From positions 1 through 64,000 of the forward strand of contig JAKAXD010000006.1 of assembly GCA_021816725.1 (NCBI GenBank): a DNA stretch of 64,000 nt, in the 5' to 3' direction. Below are positions 1 to 8,468 of the stretch, piece by piece. Both the position numbers and the translations under genes were made by a program. The notes below the pieces were generated by a model. It searched no databases. It had not been told where the DNA came from and saw nothing but the letters and a program-made list of their open reading frames with translations. The stretch comes from Thermoplasmata archaeon. GTDB lineage: Archaea; Thermoplasmatota; Thermoplasmata; Thermoplasmatales; GCA-001856825. The stretch's first letter is position 1. Every line of letters starts with the position of its first letter.

Positions 1-999
1 AGATACACTCAGGAAGAATTCAATGCATATGCAACGTACAACTGGGAAAATGCGAAGAGGATGTTCCAGTATATCAGGGATATAGACCTATTTTATGTGC
101 AGGATTTCCAGCTACTCATGACGGGAACGCTCATTGGACCTTCTGCACCCGCAGTACTCAGATGGCATATCCCCTTCGTACCCGAGAAGATGGGAACGTT
201 CGCAAGGAGAATTGTTGTGAAAGGAATGGAAAGCTTCGATGCAGTTGTTGTAAGCACTAGAAGGGACTTGGAAGGACTGATTAAGTCTGATTACAGAGGG
301 AGGGCCTACCAGCTTTATCCGTACATTGACCCGAGGGACTGGGAAACCCAGCCAAATTCTAGTGAAGTTGAAAAGTTAAGGGAAAAAATAGGTCTTAAAG
401 CAGACGAGAAACTCGTGGTCATAGTCGCCAGGATGGATAGGATAAAGTCCCAGGACGTAGGAATTAAGGCCTTTGCACTGGCGGCAAAAAAGGAGAAACT
501 CAAACTGGCATTGATAGGTAATGGAAGTTTTTCCTCCTCATCGAAAGGCGGACTGGGGTTCGGGAAGGGAAGGATGTGGAGGTCCGAGCTTGAAAAGCTT
601 GTGAAGGACTTGGGTCTCGAGGGGAAGGTTGCATTTCTAGGTCATTCGTCGAAGGAGGAGCTGAAAGCAGCATATCATCTATCATCCGTGGTTTTGCTCA
701 CCTCCAATCTAGAAGGGTTTGGAATAACTGTTCTGGAAGGTTGGACTAACAAAAAACCTGTAGTCGTGAGCAGCGGATGCGGGGTAAGTGAGCTTGTAGT
801 CAATGATTCCAACGGTTACGTATTTCAGGCCGGGGACTTCGAGACTGCAGCTGAGATGATACTGAAATCGGTTGGAAGCGCCTCTGATAGGCTGGGTGAA
901 TACGGTTACGAGAGCTCAAAGCAGTGCTGCCTAAATGTTGCTGTAGAGCGTGAAAAGAGGATATTCGAAGAGGTAGGAAAGGAGTTTAAGCTGGACTAG
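1..999 (+). CDS. Glycosyltransferase family 4 (GT-B), 5' truncated by window edge
   Basis: The reading frame is open from base 1, so the true start lies outside the window; about 332 codons are visible. The C-terminal half has the GT4/GT-B signature: a Rossmann-like start (VVIVARMDRIKSQD) followed by the donor-site stretch GFGITVLEGW, whose acidic residues bind the nucleotide-sugar. There is no signal peptide or membrane segment in the visible part, so it should be a cytosolic or peripheral enzyme that transfers a sugar to a glycan, lipid or trehalose-type acceptor. The acceptor cannot be told from the sequence. It is convergent with the next gene, 38 bp away. Confidence 0.85.
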   Translation, partial: RYTQEEFNAYATYNWENAKRMFQYIRDIDLFYVQDFQLLMTGTLIGPSAPAVLRWHIPFVPEKMGTFARRIVVKGMESFDAVVVSTRRDLEGLIKSDYRGRAYQLYPYIDPRDWETQPNSSEVEKLREKIGLKADEKLVVIVARMDRIKSQDVGIKAFALAAKKEKLKLALIGNGSFSSSSKGGLGFGKGRMWRSELEKLVKDLGLEGKVAFLGHSSKEELKAAYHLSSVVLLTSNLEGFGITVLEGWTNKKPVVVSSGCGVSELVVNDSNGYVFQAGDFETAAEMILKSVGSASDRLGEYGYESSKQCCLNVAVEREKRIFEEVGKEFKLD

Positions 1000-1037
1000 G
1001 CCAGAGGAGCCTGACGTACTTACCTGTGCCGGGCAGG

Positions 1038-2201
1038 TCACTCCAGTGCAGCTTTGAGATCCTCAACAAGGTCTTCGTTGTCCTCTATACCAACCGACAT
1101 CCTGACCAGACCATCGGAGATTCCTGATTCCTTCCTTTCTTCTGGAGTTAGGTTTGAATGCGAGGTCTCGGCCGGCAAAGTGAAAAGCGATTCAACTCCA
1201 CCGAGGCTTGGGGCGTATGAGAATATCTTCAGCTTCTTTGACATCTTCTTTGCGGCGTCCAGTCCGCCAACAAGCTCGAATGATACCATTCCACCAAATC
1301 CCTTCAGGTTCTTCCTAGCGATGCTGTAGTAGGGACTCGTATCCAAACCTGGATAGAACACTTTTTCCACTTTTCTATGCTCGGAAAGGAACCTCGCCAC
1401 CTCCATTCCATTCTCATTATGTGCCTTCATTCTCAGCCCCAGGGTCTTCAGCCCTCTCAGTCCAAGGTAAGCCTGAATCGGATCTGGAGAGGCACCTAGA
1501 AGTCTCCTCTTTGCCCATACTGCTTCCATACTGCTCCTTTCGAAACCAGCGAGCCCAAGAAGAATGTCGCTGTGCCCCCCTATGTATTTTGTTCCACTGT
1601 GAAGGGTGAAAGCTGCACCGAGTTTTGATGGATTCTGATTGAATGGGGAGGCAAAGGTTGCGTCGACTATCAGAGGAATTCCTTCCTCTTCTGCCCTCTT
1701 TCCAAGCAGTCCAACATCACAGACACCTAGGGTAGGGTTAACGATGGATTCAGTGTAAATTCCAGAAAATTCCTTCAGATCAATCACCCCTGTGTTGAGA
1801 TCATCCAGTTTTGCCAGGTGAACTTCGATTCCCATGGACGATAAAAATCTGGTAAAAAATATGAAGGTCTCACCGTATAACTCCTTCACTGAAATCAATC
1901 TGTCTCCCTTTTTGACAAGAGAGAGGACTGTAGAAGTGATTGCACCCATTCCAGTGGAGAAAGAGAGAGCTTCTTCAACTTCGTCAAGAGATGCATATTT
2001 TTTCTCGAGAGCCTCCAGCGTTGGGTTTCCCCATCTCGTATACATGAATGGCTTATTTCTTGTGTGATCTGAATATGCATTTGGAGTGTAGTTAGGATTA
2101 TAAAATGTTGACGTCTCAAAAATTGGGGTAGTGACGTTCCCGACTTTTTCATCCCTGAACTCCCCAGACTGAACTGCCCTGGTATTGAAACCTTCCTTCA
2201 T
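1038..2201 (-). CDS. Cys/Met-metabolism PLP enzyme (cystathionine gamma-synthase / gamma-lyase family)
   Basis: Full-length 387-aa member of the trans-sulfuration PLP family. The PLP lysine is Lys205 in SGTKYIGGHSD, the cofactor-binding Asp180 is in IVDATFASP, and the Tyr54/Arg56 pair (YTRWGNPT) that binds phosphate from the neighbouring subunit is present. These enzymes make or cleave cystathionine, or release methanethiol from methionine, in the cytosol. The sequence alone does not separate synthase from gamma-lyase. It starts with ATG and stands alone between convergent and co-directional neighbours; no methionine-pathway partner is adjacent. Confidence 0.9.
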   Translation of the reverse strand: MKEGFNTRAVQSGEFRDEKVGNVTTPIFETSTFYNPNYTPNAYSDHTRNKPFMYTRWGNPTLEALEKKYASLDEVEEALSFSTGMGAITSTVLSLVKKGDRLISVKELYGETFIFFTRFLSSMGIEVHLAKLDDLNTGVIDLKEFSGIYTESIVNPTLGVCDVGLLGKRAEEEGIPLIVDATFASPFNQNPSKLGAAFTLHSGTKYIGGHSDILLGLAGFERSSMEAVWAKRRLLGASPDPIQAYLGLRGLKTLGLRMKAHNENGMEVARFLSEHRKVEKVFYPGLDTSPYYSIARKNLKGFGGMVSFELVGGLDAAKKMSKKLKIFSYAPSLGGVESLFTLPAETSHSNLTPEERKESGISDGLVRMSVGIEDNEDLVEDLKAALE

Positions 2202-2373
2202 GGTTCATGGTACTTGAGACATATATTTAATTGTGAACATTGGTTTCAAGCAGATAAATGGACGAATGAATGGCGCTGATAATGCCCTCTGCAGGTAATT
2301 TAACACTTTATTTCAGGAAGTGACTGCATATGAAGAATAAAGCAAACTTGAACCATCCATCATTCCATTCTTC

Positions 2374-2853
2374 TTACACAAATGCAGATGTGACCATCAC
2401 GGTGAAAACAATCACCAAACCAACAAGATCGATTACCATAAGCCTCCTCAGGGTAGCCATCAGCCTCTCCATCTGGTCAAATGACGATTTTTTGTACGCG
2501 TTTTCTATCTTTCTGCTCAACGGGAGCAGGACAATTAGCCCGAATGCGTAAACAATCACCGCTATTATGATCCCTGCAAATATCAGCAACCCCCACATAC
2601 CATCTGTGTTCGGAACCCCTCCTCCCGTGATACTAAGCAGGAGGAACGGACCCATTGCAATCGTCAGGGTGCTGAATATGCCCATGAAGATACCCAGCCT
2701 GGGAATGAATTTGCCAATGAACTCATACGATGCTCCCCTTGACATACTCTTAAGAGATGGTTCCAACACCATCTCGATCATTAAAGCTCCCCCTATCCAG
2801 CCTAATGCGAAGAATATGTGAAACCATGCGAATACTACAACGATAGGAAACAC
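2374..2853 (-). CDS. Four-helix integral membrane protein, unknown function
   Basis: A 159-aa protein with four clear hydrophobic segments (roughly residues 5-25, 52-77, 85-110 and 135-158). The first helix carries FHIFFALGWIGG, whose His and Trp resemble the first helix of small CopD/DUF2269-type membrane proteins. That is a resemblance only, and no haem or metal site can be proven. A charged loop (KIENAYKKSSFDQMERL) lies between helices 3 and 4. It is monocistronic, with a 172-bp gap to the PLP enzyme downstream and a 437-bp regulatory region upstream. Confidence 0.7.
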   Translation of the reverse strand: MFPIVVVFAWFHIFFALGWIGGALMIEMVLEPSLKSMSRGASYEFIGKFIPRLGIFMGIFSTLTIAMGPFLLLSITGGGVPNTDGMWGLLIFAGIIIAVIVYAFGLIVLLPLSRKIENAYKKSSFDQMERLMATLRRLMVIDLVGLVIVFTVMVTSAFV

Positions 2854-2928
2854 TTCTAATTCACCACCATCGGTACCCCTCAGCTAAATTGCCAGTCTTT
2901 GCAAATGATGTTATAGATTCAAATGCTG

Positions 2929-2943
2929 CAGGAGTAACTCCTG
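2929..2943. promoter_or_regulatory. 15-bp palindrome, candidate operator
   Basis: CAGGAGTAACTCCTG has 7-bp perfect arms around one base. It lies 76 bp upstream of the start of the small membrane protein gene and about 360 bp upstream of the STAND regulator gene. The surrounding 2854-3290 gap (437 bp) holds this site, a TATA-like TTTTATTTAA at 2996-3005, a second inverted repeat at 3031-3049 and no convincing gene. A transcription-factor site is the simplest reading, but the binding protein is unknown. Confidence 0.4.
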
Positions 2944-3030
2944 AGTCAAAGCCAGAAAGTTCATTGTAAAAACTCTGAGCGCTGTGAATGCTCACTTTTA
3001 TTTAAGCTACCTTCGGTTAAATACGTTGGT

Positions 3031-3049
3031 TTTACGCTTATGTCGTAAA
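3031..3049. promoter_or_regulatory. Inverted repeat downstream of a TATA-like box, candidate operator for the STAND gene
   Basis: TTTACG and CGTAAA (6-bp perfect arms) are separated by 7 bp. The repeat begins about 26 bp after the TATA-like stretch at 2996-3005, which is where transcription would start, so a bound protein could block initiation. The downstream gene encodes a winged-helix protein, which makes autoregulation plausible but unproven. Confidence 0.35.
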
Positions 3050-3290
3050 GCCACAGTAGAAATATGGTCAATTTATTGAAAAAAGTGTCAAATCACGAAA
3101 AACAGAAACACAAGGGAGAGCTAAAGCCGGATGAATATTCTAAATGTCTCATTATTGCCTTTCATTCAACCTTAAATCGTTCTGATTTCACAAGGGGAGA
3201 GTCTAGTCCTCAATCAAAACGTCCTGGGCATTTCTGGATGGGAATTGCTGCCCTATATTCCTATTTTAGGTCTTCATATGGGTAAAAGGA

Positions 3291-5789
3291 ATGTTTCGCG
3301 CCTTCGAAAGAATTTTTATAGATGGTGAATGTTATAAATGCGTGGAACGTCAACCCATCGCCCAGCTGTTGAAGGCCCTCTCTGATAAGAGGTGCCTGGA
3401 TATACTGAATATTATATCTACTGAACCATCTTACACTGGGGAACTCGCCTCACATTTGAAGATCAAGGAATCAAGAATTTCTGAGAAAATAAAGATATTG
3501 AAGAGCGCTGGACTGATAACAGAGGAGTGGAAGAGGGAAGGAAACAAGCTTGTGAAGTATCTGAAACCCTCAATGAGAAAGATCAATATTTCACTTGATG
3601 GGGGGTTGAGTGTTGAAACCATCTCTGACAGGCCGAAGGAAATAGTTGATTATGAGCACGCGGAATACAATCCACCGTCTGTCAGGAACTTTGTGGGGAG
3701 AAAGGAGGAGTACAAATTCCTCAAGGACAACTATCACATTTTGATAACTGGCATACCTGGAATAGGAAAGTCTGCAATGGCTGCACACTTTGTGAATACC
3801 CAGAAGATGAATACGTTCTGGCACGATATCAGGGAGACGGATAACCTCAAACATTTGCTGATGAAGATTGCGATTTTCCTGCAGAGACACGGTGATGATG
3901 CACTTATCAATTCGCTTCAGGCCGAAAGGGATAGGAGGGTGCATGTCAATCTGGCCGTTACAGGAATGAGAAAGACAGGCTCGATTCTGGTGCTTGATGA
4001 TGTTGACAAATGCAAGGACGCAGAAATATTTGGACTCGTAAATGACTTTCTGAAGAGCGTGCCAGAAGTGAAGGTCATACTCGCTGCCAGGTCTAGGACA
4101 CCCTTGGTGGCTACGTCACTTAAGACCCTTTTACTGGGAGAACTTCCCCCATCCGAGGCCAAGAAACTGGTCGGAGGAGAATCCAGAGCCATGGTGAAGA
4201 GGTTGGGAGGGCATCCCTTACTTCTCAAGATCATTAGCAACCTGCCGGTCAGCATGGGGGAGGGTGCTAGAACTGTATCTCCAGATGAATATGTGATGAA
4301 CGTAATAATGCCGTCGCTTCCGAAGGGGATTGTGACAATAATACAGAGATTGTCGTTCTTTAGGGGTGCGGTAAAGAGAGAGGATGCAGAGTTCATATTT
4401 GGAAAATTTAATAGTGAAGAGTTTCATAATGCTGAAAATATAGGTCTCCTGAGAAGCAAAAGTGGAATTGTCAGCATGAACGACCTGGTCAGGGAGGCAG
4501 CATACTTAAGCGCTGACAATAAGGAGGACGTACACTGGAAACTGGCAACATTCTATATCTCAAAAAACAGTTCTGAATTCAGGATAGAAGGTTTCCACCA
4601 TCTATGGAAATCAGGAAGGAACGAAGACATCCTGAAATTTCTGGATCAATACTCAATGCAACTCATTGACTCTGGTCACATGAATAACTTTCAGAAGGAA
4701 CTTATAGAGGCGTCTGATTCGATGGCCGTATGCGAGGCCAAGGCCGCCACATTGTACTGGATAGGTAGGTCTTACAGGAATTCCAGGATGTACAAGGAAG
4801 CACTGGAATTCTTCGCAAAGGCTAGGCAATGCCCTCATTCATCAGATCTTGAGATGCATATTGCCCCGAGTGAGGCAGTTGTCCTACAGTATATGGGGAG
4901 AATTGAAGCGGCAAGGGACGTTCTTCAGGACCACCTGAAGAACCTGAAGGAAAGGGGAGGAATAGTTGAGGGTGATATCCTGAATGCTCTTGGAAGATCA
5001 CTAACTTACCTTGGCGAATTGAAGGAGGCTGAAAGGGTACTGAAAAGAAGTCTAAGGATATTCTCTAACTTTAAAGAGTCGAGGGAGTACTGGGTCTGCC
5101 TATTCCACATTGCATTCATGGAATATGTTAAAGGTAATCTCGAGGAGGCTTGGGCTGTAAATGAAAGGGCCTCATCCGGTTTCTTAAACATGAATTACCT
5201 TTACGGATACGCAGCAACACAGCAAAACAAAGCATTCATTATGGAATCCACTGGAAAATTTGAAAGTGCGATAGAAAAGTACGATGAAGCAATTGATATT
5301 CTGGAAAACCTGGGATTCAGCCAGTCAGACTTGGCTTTCACTCTAATGAAGAAAACATTGACCAGCATACGTATAGGAAGAATGGAAGAAGCTAGGAAAG
5401 ATCTGCTTAAATCAAAATATATAATATCACAGACGAAAGATGAACTTCTGAAGGGAATGCTTTCCTATGTTGAAGGAAGTTTCTTATTGAAAAGAAAGAG
5501 GTTCGAGCTAGCTGAAGCGATGCTCAGGAAGGCAATGAAATATGAAAGTGGCGATCCGATAATGTTATGGGGAGTGAGGCTGGAGCTTGCAAAGCTTCTC
5601 TCAGTGAATGGAAAAAAGAAAGATGCTGAAAAGCTCATCCTTGACCTTTTTAAGGACCTTGAGAAACGGAACTTCAACATCTTTCTTAAGGAAGCAAAGG
5701 ATACGCAGAAAGAAATCGCAGCTCATGGAAAAGCTGAATATAAATCGACTAGAAACGCTTCTCAATTGCCTGCGCTCTTCAATATATAA
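3291..5789 (+). CDS. Winged-helix / STAND (NB-ARC-like) ATPase / TPR regulator
   Basis: An 832-aa multidomain protein. Residues about 20-95 form an ArsR-like winged helix (ELASHLKIKESRISEKIKIL as the HTH). A STAND NTPase follows, with Walker A GIPGIGKS at 154-161, Walker B LVLDD at 233-237, an AARS sensor near 266 and the GHPLLLK (GxP) motif near 307. The C-terminal half (about 440-800) is a run of TPR-like helical repeats such as AKAATLYWIGRSYRNS. By family analogy (MalT/AfsR-type STAND proteins) the TPRs would sense a ligand or partner, ATP binding would switch the state, and the wHTH would bind DNA. N-terminal CYKC (14-17) could bind metal. It is monocistronic and flanked by palindromes on both sides. 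A defence role is possible, but no effector domain is seen. Confidence 0.85.
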   Translation: MFRAFERIFIDGECYKCVERQPIAQLLKALSDKRCLDILNIISTEPSYTGELASHLKIKESRISEKIKILKSAGLITEEWKREGNKLVKYLKPSMRKINISLDGGLSVETISDRPKEIVDYEHAEYNPPSVRNFVGRKEEYKFLKDNYHILITGIPGIGKSAMAAHFVNTQKMNTFWHDIRETDNLKHLLMKIAIFLQRHGDDALINSLQAERDRRVHVNLAVTGMRKTGSILVLDDVDKCKDAEIFGLVNDFLKSVPEVKVILAARSRTPLVATSLKTLLLGELPPSEAKKLVGGESRAMVKRLGGHPLLLKIISNLPVSMGEGARTVSPDEYVMNVIMPSLPKGIVTIIQRLSFFRGAVKREDAEFIFGKFNSEEFHNAENIGLLRSKSGIVSMNDLVREAAYLSADNKEDVHWKLATFYISKNSSEFRIEGFHHLWKSGRNEDILKFLDQYSMQLIDSGHMNNFQKELIEASDSMAVCEAKAATLYWIGRSYRNSRMYKEALEFFAKARQCPHSSDLEMHIAPSEAVVLQYMGRIEAARDVLQDHLKNLKERGGIVEGDILNALGRSLTYLGELKEAERVLKRSLRIFSNFKESREYWVCLFHIAFMEYVKGNLEEAWAVNERASSGFLNMNYLYGYAATQQNKAFIMESTGKFESAIEKYDEAIDILENLGFSQSDLAFTLMKKTLTSIRIGRMEEARKDLLKSKYIISQTKDELLKGMLSYVEGSFLLKRKRFELAEAMLRKAMKYESGDPIMLWGVRLELAKLLSVNGKKKDAEKLILDLFKDLEKRNFNIFLKEAKDTQKEIAAHGKAEYKSTRNASQLPALFNI

Positions 5790-5887
5790 CTCAGGTTATC
5801 CTTTTAGTATTTTAAATATTCTACTTGCTGAAGTGGGTTCTCGCCTACAGAGTTAAATTATGAGAATGAATGTTTATCCAGAAACCT

Positions 5888-5905
5888 GAATGGATTTATC
5901 CATTC
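5888..5905. promoter_or_regulatory. 18-bp perfect inverted repeat, candidate operator
   Basis: GAATGGATTTATCCATTC has 8-bp perfect arms and a 2-bp spacer. It lies 99 bp after the STAND regulator stop codon and about 105 bp before the hydroxyacid dehydrogenase-decarboxylase pair. The short spacer and lack of a following T-run argue for a dimeric protein site rather than a terminator. Confidence 0.4.
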
Positions 5906-5994
5906 CTGTCAATCGAATAATTATTTGTAAGTAATTGGTGGTTTAGCTCAAGTAAAATGACAAAGAATTAGTACTACTTTTTTGATAATTGTTT

Positions 5995-6930
5995 GTGAAA
6001 TTTATAACAGTTCTACCTGAATTTATCCCTTCTTCAACCATAAGGGATACAGTCAACCAGATTATGCCTGAAATGGAGATCGTCAACTCCTTAGACTTTG
6101 AGAAAAGTGATGCAGATGTCCTGGTGGCGACGACATTCACGAAGCTAGACAGAGAGCAACTGAAGAAATTTCCAAACCTGAAATATCTCCAGATAGCCAG
6201 TACTGGATACGACAATGTAGACCTTGCCTACGCTAAAGAGAAGGGTGTCATTGTCTGCAATGTCCCGATAGCCAATAAGCAGAGCGTAGCAGAACACGTG
6301 ATAGCCTTCATTCTCATATTTCTCAAAGATATGATTTTCCTGAATAGTGAGCTGAAAGAAAGAAAGAACTGGCCCCTCCTGACAGGTTCCAGGGACCTTG
6401 AAGGAAAGACTGTGGGTATTCTGGGTATGGGAATGATAGGTATTCAACTCGCGAAGAGACTAATTGCCTTCGGGCCATCGCTCCTTTATTACGATGTCAG
6501 GAGACTTAAACCTGAGGAAGAGGAGGAGCTGGGATTGAACCATGTTTCTTTTGATGAGCTGTTGTCTAGCTCAGACATAATTTCTATACATATGCCTTTA
6601 ACTCCTATCACTAGGGGCTTGTTCAACGAGGAGACATTCTCAAAGATGAAAGACGGTGCGATATTCATAAATACTTCCAGAGGGGAGATAGTAGTTGAGA
6701 GTGCATTAATAAATGCCGTGAAGAAGAAGGCAATAAAAGCGGGAATAGACGTATATGAAAAGGAACCACCTGACTTCAATTCGGAACTGTTCAAGCTTGA
6801 CAATGTCATATGCTCTCCACACATAGCAGGTGTGACTGCTGAGAGTCAGCAACGACTACTTACAGAAACGATATCTAATGTGCTCAGATACGCTCAGGGT
6901 ATTGACCCACTTTACAGGGTGGAACTTTGA
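5995..6930 (+). CDS. D-2-hydroxyacid dehydrogenase (NAD-dependent)
   Basis: Member of the D-isomer-specific 2-hydroxyacid dehydrogenase family, which interconverts 2-hydroxyacids and 2-oxoacids. The Rossmann motif GMGMIG is in the middle of the chain (GKTVGILGMGMIG). The catalytic Arg is in NTSRGEIV, the Glu in VYEKEP and the His in SPHIAG. The start is GTG at 5995; an in-frame TTG at 5989 would add two residues. The stop overlaps the TTG start of the next gene (TTGA), so the two are translationally coupled. The partner is a 2-oxoacid decarboxylase, so the likely job is oxidising an aromatic or branched 2-hydroxyacid to feed it. The substrate is not determinable here. Confidence 0.88.
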   Translation: MKFITVLPEFIPSSTIRDTVNQIMPEMEIVNSLDFEKSDADVLVATTFTKLDREQLKKFPNLKYLQIASTGYDNVDLAYAKEKGVIVCNVPIANKQSVAEHVIAFILIFLKDMIFLNSELKERKNWPLLTGSRDLEGKTVGILGMGMIGIQLAKRLIAFGPSLLYYDVRRLKPEEEEELGLNHVSFDELLSSSDIISIHMPLTPITRGLFNEETFSKMKDGAIFINTSRGEIVVESALINAVKKKAIKAGIDVYEKEPPDFNSELFKLDNVICSPHIAGVTAESQQRLLTETISNVLRYAQGIDPLYRVEL

Positions 6931-8468
6931 GAGGACACGAGGCCTTTGCAGACTCTGTCAGAAAGCTTGATCTTCTTCCTGTCTTTGGGAACCCTGGAAC
7001 TACGGAACTCACTTCCCTTAAGGAAATTGGTGACTATGTTCTCACGCATTTCGATGGACTTTCAGTGGGCATGGCAGATGGTATTTCCCAGTATTCATTT
7101 TCCCCCCATCTAGTGAATCTCCATACTATACTTGGGCTTGGTAACTCCATGGCATACATCTACTCGGCAAAGATGAATCATTCTCCAGTCATCATAACGG
7201 CAGGACAACAGGATATGAGGCATATGATGATGGAGCCACTTCTGTCGGGCGACCTGCTAGGTTTTATTGGAAATAACGTGAAATTCAAGTACGAATTACA
7301 TAGTGCATCCGAAATTTCCGCAGTACTCAGAAGGGCAAAGGTTGAGGCAATGACCCCACCAATTGGTCCTGTAATGATATCCATACCCATGAACGTAATG
7401 GACGAAGATTCTCCTTACAAGAGCCCAGAACCTGTGAAAATGAACTACGACATTTCTAACAAAGAAGCAGTATCAGCTGTAGCTAACCTAATAAATGAGT
7501 CTAAGAATCCTGCTATCGTATTTGGATGGGAAATAGACCTATTCAATGCATTCGAAGAGGCAGAAAAAGTTTCGGAGAAGTTAGGATGTGCTGTCTTCGC
7601 AGAGCCACTTTCTCAGCGTTCTCCCTTCAATTCATCTCACAGGATGTTCGGTGGCAATCTGATGCCAGGAACCACGCTCATAAACCTAAAATTGCTTCAG
7701 AACGACCTAGTCGTCTTCATTGGCGGTGACGTGACAGTCTATCCATACCTTCCATCCCCTCTTCTTGAGGGAAAGAAGGTCGTCTTTGTTGGCCTTAACA
7801 TAGATCCTAAGATTGGAGATTTCTATATCGCCAATGTGAAATTGTTCCTTCGAGAACTTGTGGACAAGGTAACAAGGAAATGCAATTTCTCTAGACCTGC
7901 AGATTTCCAGACTGCCACAAAAATAGCGAACGAAAGGGAACGAATGGGAATCACTTACGTTATGAGCAAGGTAAAAAAATTATTCGATGATCATGTGATC
8001 GTAGATGAAGCAATTTCATCATCGACAACACTGAGGGACATTTTGGGATATTCTCCAAGAAAATATTTCTTCTCAAAGAGCGGTCAACTAGGATGGGGTT
8101 CACCGGCTGCAGCAGGCATTTCTATGAAGGAAGAGAAGGTACTGGCTATAGTTGGAGAGGGATCGTTCATGTATTCCCTCCAGATACTGTGGACGGTAAA
8201 GCGTTATAATCTGCCAGTCAAATTTCTCATCCTGAGAAATGGAGGGTACTCAATACTTAAGAGCTATTCAATCAGCTATTCTCCCGGAGTGGAAAGGAAG
8301 GACTACCTGAGTTTCGATCTGCCAACTGAGAAATTTGCAGAATCCTTTGGCATTGAGTCAATGGTTGCGGGGAAGGATCTGGAAGAACTCAAATGGCTAA
8401 AAGATGGTAATAGTCCGAGACTGCTGGTTGTCGACGTGGATAGAACTATTCCAAAACTGTTCCTATAG
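6927..8468 (+). CDS. Thiamine-diphosphate 2-oxoacid decarboxylase, benzoylformate-decarboxylase-like
   Basis: 513 aa with the full three-domain ThDP layout. The N-terminal Pyr domain closely follows benzoylformate decarboxylase: GNPGTTEL (21-28), NLHTILG with His66, and TAGQQ. The C-terminal PP domain has GEGS (410-413) and RNGGY. Two key acids are conservatively changed: the glutamate that activates thiamine is Asp43 (HFDGLSVGMADG), and the metal ligand of the GDG motif is Glu411. Start TTG at 6927, overlapping the dehydrogenase stop. The 3' end overlaps the convergent AOR gene by 6 bp. Expected reaction: 2-oxoacid to aldehyde plus CO2; a carboligase role remains possible. Confidence 0.85.
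   Translation: MRGHEAFADSVRKLDLLPVFGNPGTTELTSLKEIGDYVLTHFDGLSVGMADGISQYSFSPHLVNLHTILGLGNSMAYIYSAKMNHSPVIITAGQQDMRHMMMEPLLSGDLLGFIGNNVKFKYELHSASEISAVLRRAKVEAMTPPIGPVMISIPMNVMDEDSPYKSPEPVKMNYDISNKEAVSAVANLINESKNPAIVFGWEIDLFNAFEEAEKVSEKLGCAVFAEPLSQRSPFNSSHRMFGGNLMPGTTLINLKLLQNDLVVFIGGDVTVYPYLPSPLLEGKKVVFVGLNIDPKIGDFYIANVKLFLRELVDKVTRKCNFSRPADFQTATKIANERERMGITYVMSKVKKLFDDHVIVDEAISSSTTLRDILGYSPRKYFFSKSGQLGWGSPAAAGISMKEEKVLAIVGEGSFMYSLQILWTVKRYNLPVKFLILRNGGYSILKSYSISYSPGVERKDYLSFDLPTEKFAESFGIESMVAGKDLEELKWLKDGNSPRLLVVDVDRTIPKLFL

Noticed and set aside
3064-3285. 73-codon plus-strand frame before the STAND gene
   Set aside because: Low-complexity, polar sequence without a ribosome site or family pattern; ends 6 bp before the real gene. 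It may be a leader region but is not supported as a gene.
3291-5789. STAND protein as an antiviral (Avs-type) defence gene
   Set aside because: No nuclease, TIR, protease or membrane effector is fused, and no other defence gene is adjacent; the wHTH points to transcription control.
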